From: JAKVCB01 sp963578605
Lineage (GTDB): Bacteria; Planctomycetota; Planctomycetia; Pirellulales; Lacipirellulaceae
Length of the DNA: 64,000 bases
Reading direction: 5' to 3'
Assembly (NCBI GenBank): GCA_963578605.1
Contig: CAUZEA010000005.1
Coordinates: forward strand, 1-64,000
Under the pieces are notes generated by a model. It saw only the letters and a list, made by a program, of their open reading frames with translations. It made no database searches and was not told where the DNA came from. Shown piece by piece: positions 26,083 through 34,900 of this stretch. The translations under genes were made by a program, and so were the position numbers. Positions within the stretch are counted from its first letter, which is position 1; each line of letters starts with the position of its first letter.

Positions 26083-27819
26083 CTATTCTGTATCATTGCC
26101 CGTTGTCGCGATCGGCAGGTCAAAGTAGCAGATTTTTTTCAGATCGCGCGGTCCGTCGATATCCTCCTCAGCAACAAGCAGCGAGGGGTAGAGCTGTGTT
26201 GGGTCGCCGAACAGTGCCAGATCGACCGTAGCGCCTTCCGGGCTGGTGACGAGAAACTCGGCGGGATGCACGAAAATCGTGTGCTTCTTGTAAATCCCCG
26301 ACAGCAACGCCACGCCATTGTCATTCTTGACCGGACCAAAACTGCCACCGGACAGACAGAACAGGAAATCCGCGCCGCTATCAGTCAGGCCCTTCCAGAC
26401 AAAATGGCGGCCGCGATCGGCGCAGATCATCATTCCCACTTTCCCGTACGGTGTTTCGAACGTCGGGAATTCCGTGCCGGGTGTGTGACGATCGACCTCG
26501 TGGCCCAGTCGATGCTTGTGATAACGCCCGGCCAGTTTTCCGTCGGGGCCGATCAGGGCGGCCGTATTGTAATGCTCACGTCCTCTGTCTTCGTGCAAGC
26601 CGAGGGCCAGGTAAACGCCCAGTTCGTCTGCTAACTCGGCCAATTTGCTAAAGAATTCGCCATCGGGCACGCGTTCTCCCATCGCCCGGTACGTGTCAAC
26701 GGGAATGCTCTTGTCCCGCACCGCATAGCCGTCCAAGAAGCATTCCGTAGTCACAATCATTTTCGCGCCCCCGGCAGCGGCTTCACGGATCAAGAGCTCG
26801 ATGCGGTCAAAGTTAAGTTGCTTATTCCCGCGGACCCATTTCAAAATGATCCCCGCGACGCGCACTGTTTCCGTTGGCCGGCTGGACGCGTCGTCGGCTG
26901 GCTCGTCAGCCGCTGCGAGCGCGATCGGGCTACCATCGGGTGCCGGCCATGTGGTGACCTGTTCGGAACGCGGCAGTATTGTCGGCTCCGGCAGCGTGAC
27001 TTGGCCGGTGGCCGCCCATTCGGTACCTCGCTGCAGCGTGGAGACAAAACCCGCGCAGGTGAGTGCGTAGGGACTATGCCCGAGCATGGTCGAGAATACA
27101 CGTCCCTCGCCATACGGAATGACCCACATCATCGGTTCGTGAACACCGGTTCCACCCTTGTTTTTTGCCGAAAAGGCAGTCGCCAGAATCGTCAGATTCC
27201 GGGCCGGCCCTCGTAGTCCATGCGTCAGCTCGTCGTGTTTGTGTAACCATCGCTGAGGCAACCCAACCACAATTGGATGCTGCGACTCGCGGAGTGTGAC
27301 ATGGAAGGAGTGATGTGGTCCATAACCGGAGCTAACTCCCTCTGCTTGTGGTACCCGAACCAATTTGCCCGAGTCGTCGAAGAAGAGCCGCTCGCCGTAC
27401 TCGGCGCCGCGCAAACCGAGTCCCACCAGCTCCATGTATTCAGGCCAGTCACCAAACGAATTGTTCGCTGAGTGAACAGTAACAAAACCTCCACCACCAC
27501 GCACGAACTGGACGAAGTTCTCGCGGACGGCTTCAGGCCAGACGTCCGAATCATTGAAATTGGACACAACTACGTTGTACTCAGAGAACTGGGGGCTCCA
27601 GTCGCCATACGGCTCCCGCCGGTCGGGTGCGGTCGAAACATCGACCTGAAACCGACCTGTGCTCTCGAGGATCTGTTGCAGGATGGGAGTTGTGGTTTTC
27701 CAGTCGTGTTCGTTTCGCCCGTCGAGGATCAGTGCCCGTAATGTTTGGGCATGCGATATCGGTACGAAGATCGCCGAGCAGACGACGATCAGGAGTCCTG
27801 GCTGTAGTTTGCTAACCAT
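26083..27819 (-). CDS. ThuA domain fused to a carbon-nitrogen hydrolase (nitrilase) domain
   Basis: AGGAG precedes the ATG, and residues 1-24 are a signal peptide. Residues about 27-275 are a ThuA (trehalose-utilisation) class-I-amidotransferase-like fold: ALILDGRNEHDWKTTTPIL, VSNFNDSDVWPE, VHSANNSFGDWPEY and GEGRVFSTMLGHSPYAL. Residues about 318-570 are a nitrilase-superfamily domain with a complete candidate Glu-Lys-Cys triad: E359 (IVTTECFLDGY), K435 (RYHKHRLG) and C466 (MMICADRGR). The two domains rarely occur together as far as I know. Export plus an amidase triad suggests cleavage of an amide or amino-sugar group on a carbohydrate outside the cytoplasm. The substrate is unknown. The gene lies downstream of the propeller glycosidase and is likely in the same transcription unit. 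Confidence 0.85.
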   Translation of the reverse strand: MVSKLQPGLLIVVCSAIFVPISHAQTLRALILDGRNEHDWKTTTPILQQILESTGRFQVDVSTAPDRREPYGDWSPQFSEYNVVVSNFNDSDVWPEAVRENFVQFVRGGGGFVTVHSANNSFGDWPEYMELVGLGLRGAEYGERLFFDDSGKLVRVPQAEGVSSGYGPHHSFHVTLRESQHPIVVGLPQRWLHKHDELTHGLRGPARNLTILATAFSAKNKGGTGVHEPMMWVIPYGEGRVFSTMLGHSPYALTCAGFVSTLQRGTEWAATGQVTLPEPTILPRSEQVTTWPAPDGSPIALAAADEPADDASSRPTETVRVAGIILKWVRGNKQLNFDRIELLIREAAAGGAKMIVTTECFLDGYAVRDKSIPVDTYRAMGERVPDGEFFSKLAELADELGVYLALGLHEDRGREHYNTAALIGPDGKLAGRYHKHRLGHEVDRHTPGTEFPTFETPYGKVGMMICADRGRHFVWKGLTDSGADFLFCLSGGSFGPVKNDNGVALLSGIYKKHTIFVHPAEFLVTSPEGATVDLALFGDPTQLYPSLLVAEEDIDGPRDLKKICYFDLPIATTGNDTE

Positions 27820-27855
27820 GAATGAATCTCCTGTTTTAAGATGGCATTCCGACGT

Positions 27856-27899
27856 ATGTACGATGGCCTGGGAAGGCTACCGTACACTCCATCGTACAT
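27856..27899. terminator. 11-bp inverted repeat between two co-directional genes
   Basis: Perfect arms ATGTACGATGG (27856-27866) and CCATCGTACAT (27889-27899) enclose 22 bases. The right arm overlaps the stop codon of the glycosidase-like gene, and the left arm is about 37 bp upstream of the ThuA-nitrilase ATG. It could be an attenuating terminator or RNA-processing hairpin. There is no T tract on the minus strand, so a plain intrinsic terminator is doubtful. Confidence 0.45.
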
Positions 27900-29527
27900 T
27901 ATTCAATCCAGAACGAGTACAGATCTGCGTTCTTCAATCGAAACTGCAGGCGCACATGTTTTCCGGCGGGTAGCGGGATGTCCGTGCCTCTGGACCAGGT
28001 CACCAGAATCCTAGTGCCATCTCCGGTAATTCGGTTCGCGTCCTTCAGCGCGAAGCCGCTGACCGGTTCTCCATCCCTGGTCCGAACCCCGACCTCCAGG
28101 TAGCCGCCCGGCTCGGTAGCGACATTCACATACAGCCGCGACCCGGCGAAGGTCAGTGGTCGAGTGACCAGTTCTCCCGGCTTGTCGCCGGCACGCAGCG
28201 ACACAAACCCGTCGCGCCGGAGTTTTGCCAGTCCGACGTGCTGGTTGTGCGGTGCGTCGATGCCCTGCTCCTGAAACCGTTCAGCCCGTTGTCTTCCCGT
28301 GTAATAGAACCAAAGTTCGTCCCCGATCAGCAGCGGCCCGGGCCGGCCGGCGATGGTAAAATCCGGTTCCCACGAATCTTCCGCACCCAACGGAATGAAC
28401 GCCTCGCGCGGATTAACGCGATACCAGTGGCGGCCGTCGCGGCTGGCTGCCAGCTGCTGGTGCTTCTGCTTCCATCCCCGGTCCCAATGATACATGCCCA
28501 GCAGGCCCAACCACATGCTCTCGTAGGGGATTCGTGTAATCTCGCCAATCTGGTTGTCGCCGTCCAGCTGGCCCCGATGCATGGTCATAATCGGGCGCGT
28601 CCAGTGGACGAGGTCATCGCTTTCGGAATGAGCGATCGTACGCATGGTCGGGTTGCGAAACAGAATCTTGCCGTTGCACACGTACTTGTTCAGCTTCGTG
28701 TCAAAGATGAAATTCGTCGTGTCCCCCATGCCGGGAACCAGCGTCTCGGGAAATGTCGTATCCGGGCCGGTGCGCAGCGGCATCACGCAGGTCTGGCTAT
28801 CTCCCTTCCAGTGGATGCCATCCGGCGACCAGTAGAGATAGAGACCTTCGCGCGGCGCATACTCGGCCTGTTCGCGTGGATCGTGCCAGACGAGAGCCTT
28901 GTAACGCTTTTGGAGATCCGGGGTGTGCGGTTCGTAAAACAACCCGTTGATGGAACCTTCGCCAAGCACAATGTTGTTGTGGCGGTCCGGGCCGTACTTG
29001 ACCAGGCCCAGGTCGGGTTTGGTCCAGTGCACGCCGTCAGCCGATGTCGCGTAACCGGTGGGTCCGCGGTACCTGAGCCCGTTTTCCGCCTCATAGATGA
29101 TTCTTGAGTTGTACCACATGCGAAACTGACCGTTCTGTTCGTCCCGTAAAACGAACAGCGAGAATCCATCCATCTCCTCCCACGGATGCTCGCGCGTCTT
29201 CATTACGGGATTGTCCGGATGGGGAACAGGTTGGTGCAGTTGGCGCGTCAGTCCTTGACAGGACGCTATCAGAAAGTCGTCGACAAATAACTGTCGCTCG
29301 CTGCCGATCTTCAATGGCCAGTCGGCCATATCAATCGGATGCATCAGCCGTTCCATGCCCAGTATGGCGTAGGCGTCCTTAAACAACCCTGGATCAATGG
29401 TTCGGATATCGAAAGGCTGAAACGCCGAGTGGCTGCGACTCTTGTCAGACAGATGCTGCGCTCCGGTGATGCAACAACTGCACAGCACGATACAAAGTAT
29501 CCCTGCCAGTTTGGCAATCAGGTTCAT
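27899..29527 (-). CDS. Exported five-bladed beta-propeller glycosidase-like protein
   Basis: The 542-residue protein starts at an ATG preceded by a strong AGGAGG. The leader (ILCIVLCSCCITGA) looks like a signal peptide, possibly a lipoprotein type. The body has repeated motifs of the GH32/GH43/GH68-like propeller: FVLRDEQNGQFRMWYNS, GYATSADGVHWTKPDLGL, LYLYWSPDGIHWKGDS, HSESDDLVHWTRP and LWFYYTGRQ. The C-terminal 80 residues form a beta-sandwich (VTWSRGTDIPLPAGKHVRLQF). This group is abundant in planctomycetes and is usually annotated as glycosyl hydrolase-like, but activity is unproven. It probably acts on a surface or environmental polysaccharide, upstream in one unit with the ThuA-nitrilase protein. 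Confidence 0.8.
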   Translation of the reverse strand: MNLIAKLAGILCIVLCSCCITGAQHLSDKSRSHSAFQPFDIRTIDPGLFKDAYAILGMERLMHPIDMADWPLKIGSERQLFVDDFLIASCQGLTRQLHQPVPHPDNPVMKTREHPWEEMDGFSLFVLRDEQNGQFRMWYNSRIIYEAENGLRYRGPTGYATSADGVHWTKPDLGLVKYGPDRHNNIVLGEGSINGLFYEPHTPDLQKRYKALVWHDPREQAEYAPREGLYLYWSPDGIHWKGDSQTCVMPLRTGPDTTFPETLVPGMGDTTNFIFDTKLNKYVCNGKILFRNPTMRTIAHSESDDLVHWTRPIMTMHRGQLDGDNQIGEITRIPYESMWLGLLGMYHWDRGWKQKHQQLAASRDGRHWYRVNPREAFIPLGAEDSWEPDFTIAGRPGPLLIGDELWFYYTGRQRAERFQEQGIDAPHNQHVGLAKLRRDGFVSLRAGDKPGELVTRPLTFAGSRLYVNVATEPGGYLEVGVRTRDGEPVSGFALKDANRITGDGTRILVTWSRGTDIPLPAGKHVRLQFRLKNADLYSFWIE

Positions 29528-29564
29528 CGAGATGCCTCCTGGTAGTTAAGTGTACGCGTCGTCC

Positions 29565-29657
29565 AGTCGTGGTCGCCAAGAGTGCGATTAGAATCCCAAT
29601 GATGGCGATCACGACCAAGAGTTCAACAAGCGTGAAAGCAGAACATTTCGCTCGCAC
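29565..29657 (-). pseudogene. 5' fragment of a DUF1559 pilin-like gene
   Basis: A GTG at 29657 opens AFTLVELLVVIAIIGILIALL, the type IV pilin-like N-methylation segment with its Glu, exactly as in planctomycete DUF1559 proteins. The expected continuation (LPAVQAAREAARR) is missing: after LIALLAT the sequence turns into the leader of the next gene. About 30 codons remain. DUF1559 genes usually stand next to lipoproteins like those duplicated at 25093 and 31384. Confidence 0.85.
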
Positions 29658-29834
29658 AATATCGGAAGTCGCCCCGGTGGGAACGTCCGTTGCTGACCGC
29701 TTCGGATTTCGAGCTGGGACCTGTTCAACCCTGCAATGACTGATCTTTCAACAACAACAGACTAACCGAATTGTAACAATGGAGCCAGCGGGAAGTCACG
29801 CGGATGGGGCCTTCTATGCATTAAGACCTTATGT

Positions 29835-31041
29835 CTAACCCAGGTGGAACCAAAAACGGATCCATCCCATCAATTCTGCACTGGTAAAGAGCACGATAAA
29901 TATTCCGACCAGTATCATAGTCAACGCAAGCAGTTGTAGAATGCTGGCACGATGAGGAAGAAGTTTTAGCACAACAACACCTGGTAAGATGATAAAAAGC
30001 ACTGTTTCACCGAGGCCACCGACGCCATCGAGCGCGTCAAGAAAGATGCGCGGATAAGTTAAAGTGACCACGAGTGGTGGAACAAACGTTAGCGTTGCAA
30101 TGGCAAGAGTACTCGACGCTTTTAAGTAACACGCACACAAATCGCGTATAAAACCAAACAGGCCAAGACCATTGGCGATGAAGGACGCGGTAATGGAAAG
30201 AAGCGCGAAGATAAAGCCCGAAATCAAAAACACCGGCGACTGCAGCACGTCGGCCATTGGGACCGTGGCCGGAATGCTTTGGTGGTACGCAGAAAAAAGA
30301 CTGTTCATGCCCCCGTGTTCAGGCAGTGTTGCGAGGACAATAGTGACCCAAATGAGGCTGATCAAAAGGCCGATGCCGACACCGCTTGCAATGGCGAGAC
30401 GGATTTTACCTTGGTCATGTTTTAGGTGACGGCTTATGGTGGGAATGATGTTGTGAAAATGGAAAGCCGAGACACCAACAGGCAGGCTGAAAGGCAGGTA
30501 TTTCCAGTTGGAGTTTAGCAGCAGGGGTGCGTTGAAATGTCTCACCCCCGAAATCGCAAGAACAATAAAACAGATGAATATGGCCAAAATAAGCAACGGG
30601 TTCCAACGTTGCAATAAATTCTTCGTGCCGAGGATAAGCCCTGCCGTAAAAAGAAAATATCCGAGAATGATTGCGATACGGTAGTGGGCAGCGTCAAAGA
30701 GGTGAATCAGGATTTGTGTAAAACCACTTCAATAAGCAACCAGAACACCGTAGAGCAGCACGAGATTAAAAATGGTCGCCACCCACTGTCCGGCTGGGCC
30801 AAGTTCCTTGCGATAGAAGCTCGGAATATCAAGAGTTGTAGCACTTGTGGGGAGTCGTTTGGCGATGACAAACGCGGAAACGAGCATGATAGCCCAAATT
30901 AAAATGATGCCCGTCAGCGCGGCAAAAAAAACCGCCCAGGCCTGCTTTGATTGGTAGAGCCAGCACACCCACACCGAGGACATTGCCAGTTACCAAGAGC
31001 ATGCAGCTAACGACGGAGATCTCTTTTCTTGTCTGTCGCAC
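29835..31041 (-). pseudogene. Aromatic amino acid permease (HAAAP/TyrP-like), broken
   Basis: The frames together encode about 401 residues of an 11-12-helix transporter: KEISVVSCMLLVTGNVLGVG and VLALPIKAGLG at the start, AALTGIILIWAIMLVSAFVI, IPSFYRKELGP, LPVGVSAFHFHNIIPTISRH, and a last helix near the C-terminus. Two lesions are visible: one extra A in the A8 run at 30924-30931, and an in-frame TGA (30729-30731) in the segment VAY-stop-SGFTQILIHLF. Removing one base makes the interval 1206 nt, exactly 402 codons. The gene is visibly more AT-rich than its neighbours and resembles proteobacterial TyrP/Mtr proteins, which suggests acquisition by transfer followed by decay. The start is probably the GTG at 31041. 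Confidence 0.82.
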
Positions 31042-31278
31042 GAATTGAAAAACCTTCCTGGCGCCGAGGCTTACCTCACACGTCGATGTGCGTCTGGCAT
31101 CCCCGGTTGGTGACCCCGAGGTGGTCCGTCATGAGAGAGAGTGAAAAATTCGATACGAATAAAGAACAAGTCAATTTTTCAAAGCACCGCATGGTATGTG
31201 GTTTATTGGTCAAAAAGAGCAGGAAGTGCTCAACTGAGACTGGGATGGTATAGGATTGAAGCAGCGCATAATAAATCA

Positions 31279-31948
31279 CTGAGAACCGTCGACACGGTAG
31301 AAACCCCACCAGGCAGATACAGAAATGAGGCGGTTAGGTATGAGCTCTTGGCCAGGTTTTCTACAGGGTCACAGGGTTGTCTGCTACCGGGGTTTCTTGA
31401 TCTCGAAAAGGTACGGCGATTCAGCCGAGTCGACCTCCAGCGGTGTTCGCTTGGGATGAGAGTACTTCAGCGGGATGGCGGTGCTCACACGTCCCTGGCT
31501 GTCCAGCGCGGCAATGGTCACCTTGTGCTTGCCGCGGACCACCCCGTCGCCGTGCTCGTGGCTGGTAATCTGGTTGAACGTGCCGTCGGCGACGTTCACT
31601 TCCGCTTTGCCGGGACGCGGGTGGGTCTTCGCGTCAATCCGGTCGACCTGGGGATAAAAAGTTACGGTGATCCGCTCTGCAGGGATGAGCGACCCGTCGT
31701 CATAGGTCACTTTGCCGGAGACCCTGTGGTAATTGAAAGGATCACCCGAACCACACCCGATCGAAAACAGCAAACCAAACACCCCGGCGGCGGTAAACCA
31801 CCAGCGACGGTAGCCTTGCAAAAAGGAATTTATCCGAAACATGGACTTGAAAACTCCTGTAGCTGGAGGCGCAAGAATTCAGCCGATCGCTTGTCCGACC
31901 GTGCATCTGGATTCTTGCAGATTCAGCGATACAAAAAAAGCAGGTTGA
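31279..31948. repeat. Direct repeat copy B (lipoprotein block)
   Basis: This is the second copy of the block at 24988-25657, in the same orientation and without indels. The two copies bracket about 5.6 kb that contains the IS3 remnant, ThuA-nitrilase gene, glycosidase-like gene, DUF1559 fragment and permease pseudogene. Recombination between the copies would delete this segment. Confidence 0.92.
31384..31842 (-). CDS. Planctomycete lipoprotein, copy B
   Basis: This is the near-identical twin of the lipoprotein at 25093-25551: 152 residues, lipobox with Cys near residue 30, one carboxypeptidase-regulatory-like beta-sandwich. It reads ITSHEH where copy A has VTSHEH and ends KKPR where copy A has KKSR. 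The same AGGAG leader precedes it. Most of the few base differences are silent third-position changes, so both copies have probably been under some coding constraint since duplication. Confidence 0.88.
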   Translation of the reverse strand: MFRINSFLQGYRRWWFTAAGVFGLLFSIGCGSGDPFNYHRVSGKVTYDDGSLIPAERITVTFYPQVDRIDAKTHPRPGKAEVNVADGTFNQITSHEHGDGVVRGKHKVTIAALDSQGRVSTAIPLKYSHPKRTPLEVDSAESPYLFEIKKPR

Positions 31949-31976
31949 TATCTGTAAGACCGCACCGCGGGATCCC

Positions 31977-34900
31977 TTACTTTGGAATTCGGTGCACCGT
32001 GTACCAGGCGTCGTTGTGTTGCAGGGGCTCGCCGTCTTCCCCAACGAGCTGGCCCACGTTGATCTCATACACCATGCCGATCGGATAGGTCGTAACTGGA
32101 AAAGTGAGCTCGATCGACATGCGATCGGAGGCCAACTGTGCCTTTTCGACCGGCACGTTGGCAGAGTCCGCTTCGGGTGAGCCGTATTCACCTGTGTACA
32201 GGTAGTGATACTTCCGCACGAGGAAGTCACCCGGTTGGAGCCGGGTCCCCTTGGCCAGCGGTCGGGTGAGTCGAATCACAAACCCCCGGCCACCCGGGCG
32301 AATTTTCAGCGAATGCATGGCCAGGGGCGCCGGCCCCTGGTACTTGGTCCGCGTCAGCCCCGTGGTCAGCGAACACATGTACAACTGATTGTCGGGGCCA
32401 AATTTCATCCGCAGGCAGCCGTGTGGCTGGCCATCGATGAAACGGAACGCAGCACCCTGGTATTGACCGTCAACTTTTTGGAGCGCAATCCGCATGATGC
32501 CCGAATTCGTGCCATAGCCCACGTCGCCCACGAACAACTGGTCTGCAAAAGGCCCGAACGCGCCCTGCGTGCCGTCCCAGGCCGGGCCAGACGTGCTGGC
32601 ACTCGACTCCACTGCCCGCTCCCGGTGGTAGGGCAACCAAACGGCACTGGGGCCATCGGGATATTCGCCCTCGGGAAGTATGTCCGGTTTGTCCTCCGGA
32701 TGGCCATAAAAGCGGCCCGGGATCACGTGGGCCAGCTTGCAACTCTGGATCCAATCGCCCTGGTTGTCGGTGAAGAAGATGTCTCCGCCGGGACCGCAGA
32801 CGATGCCATTGGGTACCCGGCATCCTGTGGCCACCTCATGAATCTGGTCTGTTGCGCAAGAAAACCGCAACACACTGCCGCGCCACTTGCCGAGGTTGAC
32901 ATAACCGGGATTGGTCCAGAAATTTCCCGCGTTCAAGGCAACCCAAAGGTTCTTCTGTCGATCGGCCGCCAGACCAAACGTGTATTCGTGCCAGCCGGTC
33001 GACAGCGCCCACCCCGAGGCAACCGTGCGGAAATGATCCACAACGCCGTCGCCGTTACGGTCAATCAGCTCGGTGATTTCCGGCTTCTGAGCCACGAACA
33101 AGCGGCCATCGATCATTTGCAGGCCAATCGGGTTATACAAACCGCTGGCATACTTTTGCCAACGTACCCGCTGTGGCTGATCGGGCGGTGGGATGGGGGT
33201 CCGCCAGATCTGACCCTCGGTCAACGCGATGACATACATCATGCCGTCGCCAAATGCGACGCCCGACAACCGGCAGTCGACAAATGGCGGCGGGATCAAC
33301 TCCATGTCATAGCCAGGCGACACGCCGGCCACCAGCACAGCTGGATCGGCAGGCGGCAACGCGTCCGGTTCGACTGAAGGCAAGGCTGGCTGGGTGTCGT
33401 GGTCGAAGTTGTCGACAATCACCGGGGGCGTTGCGACCAGCCGCGCCAATTCTGCAGCCGTGGGTGATGAAGACTTTCCGAGGTAACTCCACAGATCGAT
33501 CCGCATGTCCAGCGGTTTGTTCGCCTCGGCCGGAGCCGACAACACGCATGGCGGCCCGTTATTGTTGGCTGCGAGCCACCGCGATCCGGAGGCGGCGTGT
33601 ACCCGCACCGCCCGTGTCCTGCTGCCCTCGCAACAGGTCCAGAGCGGCGCCACACCGACATCGGCAGCAGACGGTTGGTCCGACACGGGTTCACCTGCCG
33701 GCGAAAAATGTCTCACGTTATCCCCCACCGGCACCGCCACCGCCGCCTGGGCGCCGTGGGGCAGGCCGTCGAAGCGGAACTGGCGCGCAAATCCCTGCCA
33801 CGCGCGCCGGCTTTCCCACCGCACGTCCTCAGTCACGAAAATCTTGTGGCCACCCACAAGTAATCGATACCGCAGCCGTACAGCCGACTTACCCACTTGA
33901 ACGCCCTCGAACCGGGTACCGGTGTTCGGATCGCTCGCGAGAGGCAATGCAAACGGTTGCCAGCTGCCGTCCGGCGCAAACTTGAACGAGAGCGGATGGG
34001 GTGTGGTGGAGAGCAAATCGGGAGCGCCTCCCTCGCGCTCCCACCATAAACCAAAGTAGTGCTGGGCCAAACTCTTGATGAAGCCGTCGGGCCAGGTGGC
34101 GACGACCGCAAGTTGATCGGCGTCAAAGAGCACCGTCCCGCCGACAAACCCGGCCGCCACGGCGCGGGGAAATTTTAACGTCTCGTCAACGGCTACTTCG
34201 CCACGCTGCATCACGGGCTGCTCGGCCGTGGGTGTGATCCTGATCGTCGGCTCGTCGATCGGCGGCGGCGCCAAGCGGCCTTCGCTCAGATAGGTCCACA
34301 GCGATATCATGGCCGTACCACGCGGATACACTGCCATTTGAGCAAGGGCAACGTTACCATTGGGCAGTATCGACTGGGGCATTTTCGTGTGCGGACGGAT
34401 CCGCGCCGGATTCATCATCCAGCGGTGGAAATACTCGGGCCGTAGATGTTCGGCCACCAGGGCCAGGTCGGGACTACGTGTGGTGGGGTCGACTTGGACC
34501 TCGGCACCCTGGGCCCCCATCGTTTTGCCATGGAGCGGATGGCACATGACGCAGGCGAGGGCCTTCACCCCCACCAGGTATCGGCCCAGCTTCAGCCGCT
34601 GGGGATTGACTTCTGGGATCTTGATATTTGGCACCGTCGGCCCGCTCGGAACCGCCGGACCGGGTACACCGTCGCGGGCCGTGAGCCCGGCTGCCAACTG
34701 GCCGCCCCGTGTTCCGAAACCGGGCATCCGCGCGCCAAGCCACGGCCGCAAGGCGTCGCCGCGGGCACCTTGGGTGACCCATCGGGCCAACCGCTCTGGC
34801 CGCAACCGCGCGCCGACGTGCGTGAGCATCGGGGGAGTGAAATACCTGGTGACCTCCTCGCCCGGTAGCGAAGGATCTTTCTCGAGCATTGCGGTCAGCG

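Noticed and set aside
30729..30731. TGA read as an amino acid, or a variant genetic code (also at 55011).
   Set aside because: Other genes here, such as the FAD oxidase and the DUF1501 gene at 43393, end normally with TGA, and no selenocysteine insertion structure was seen.
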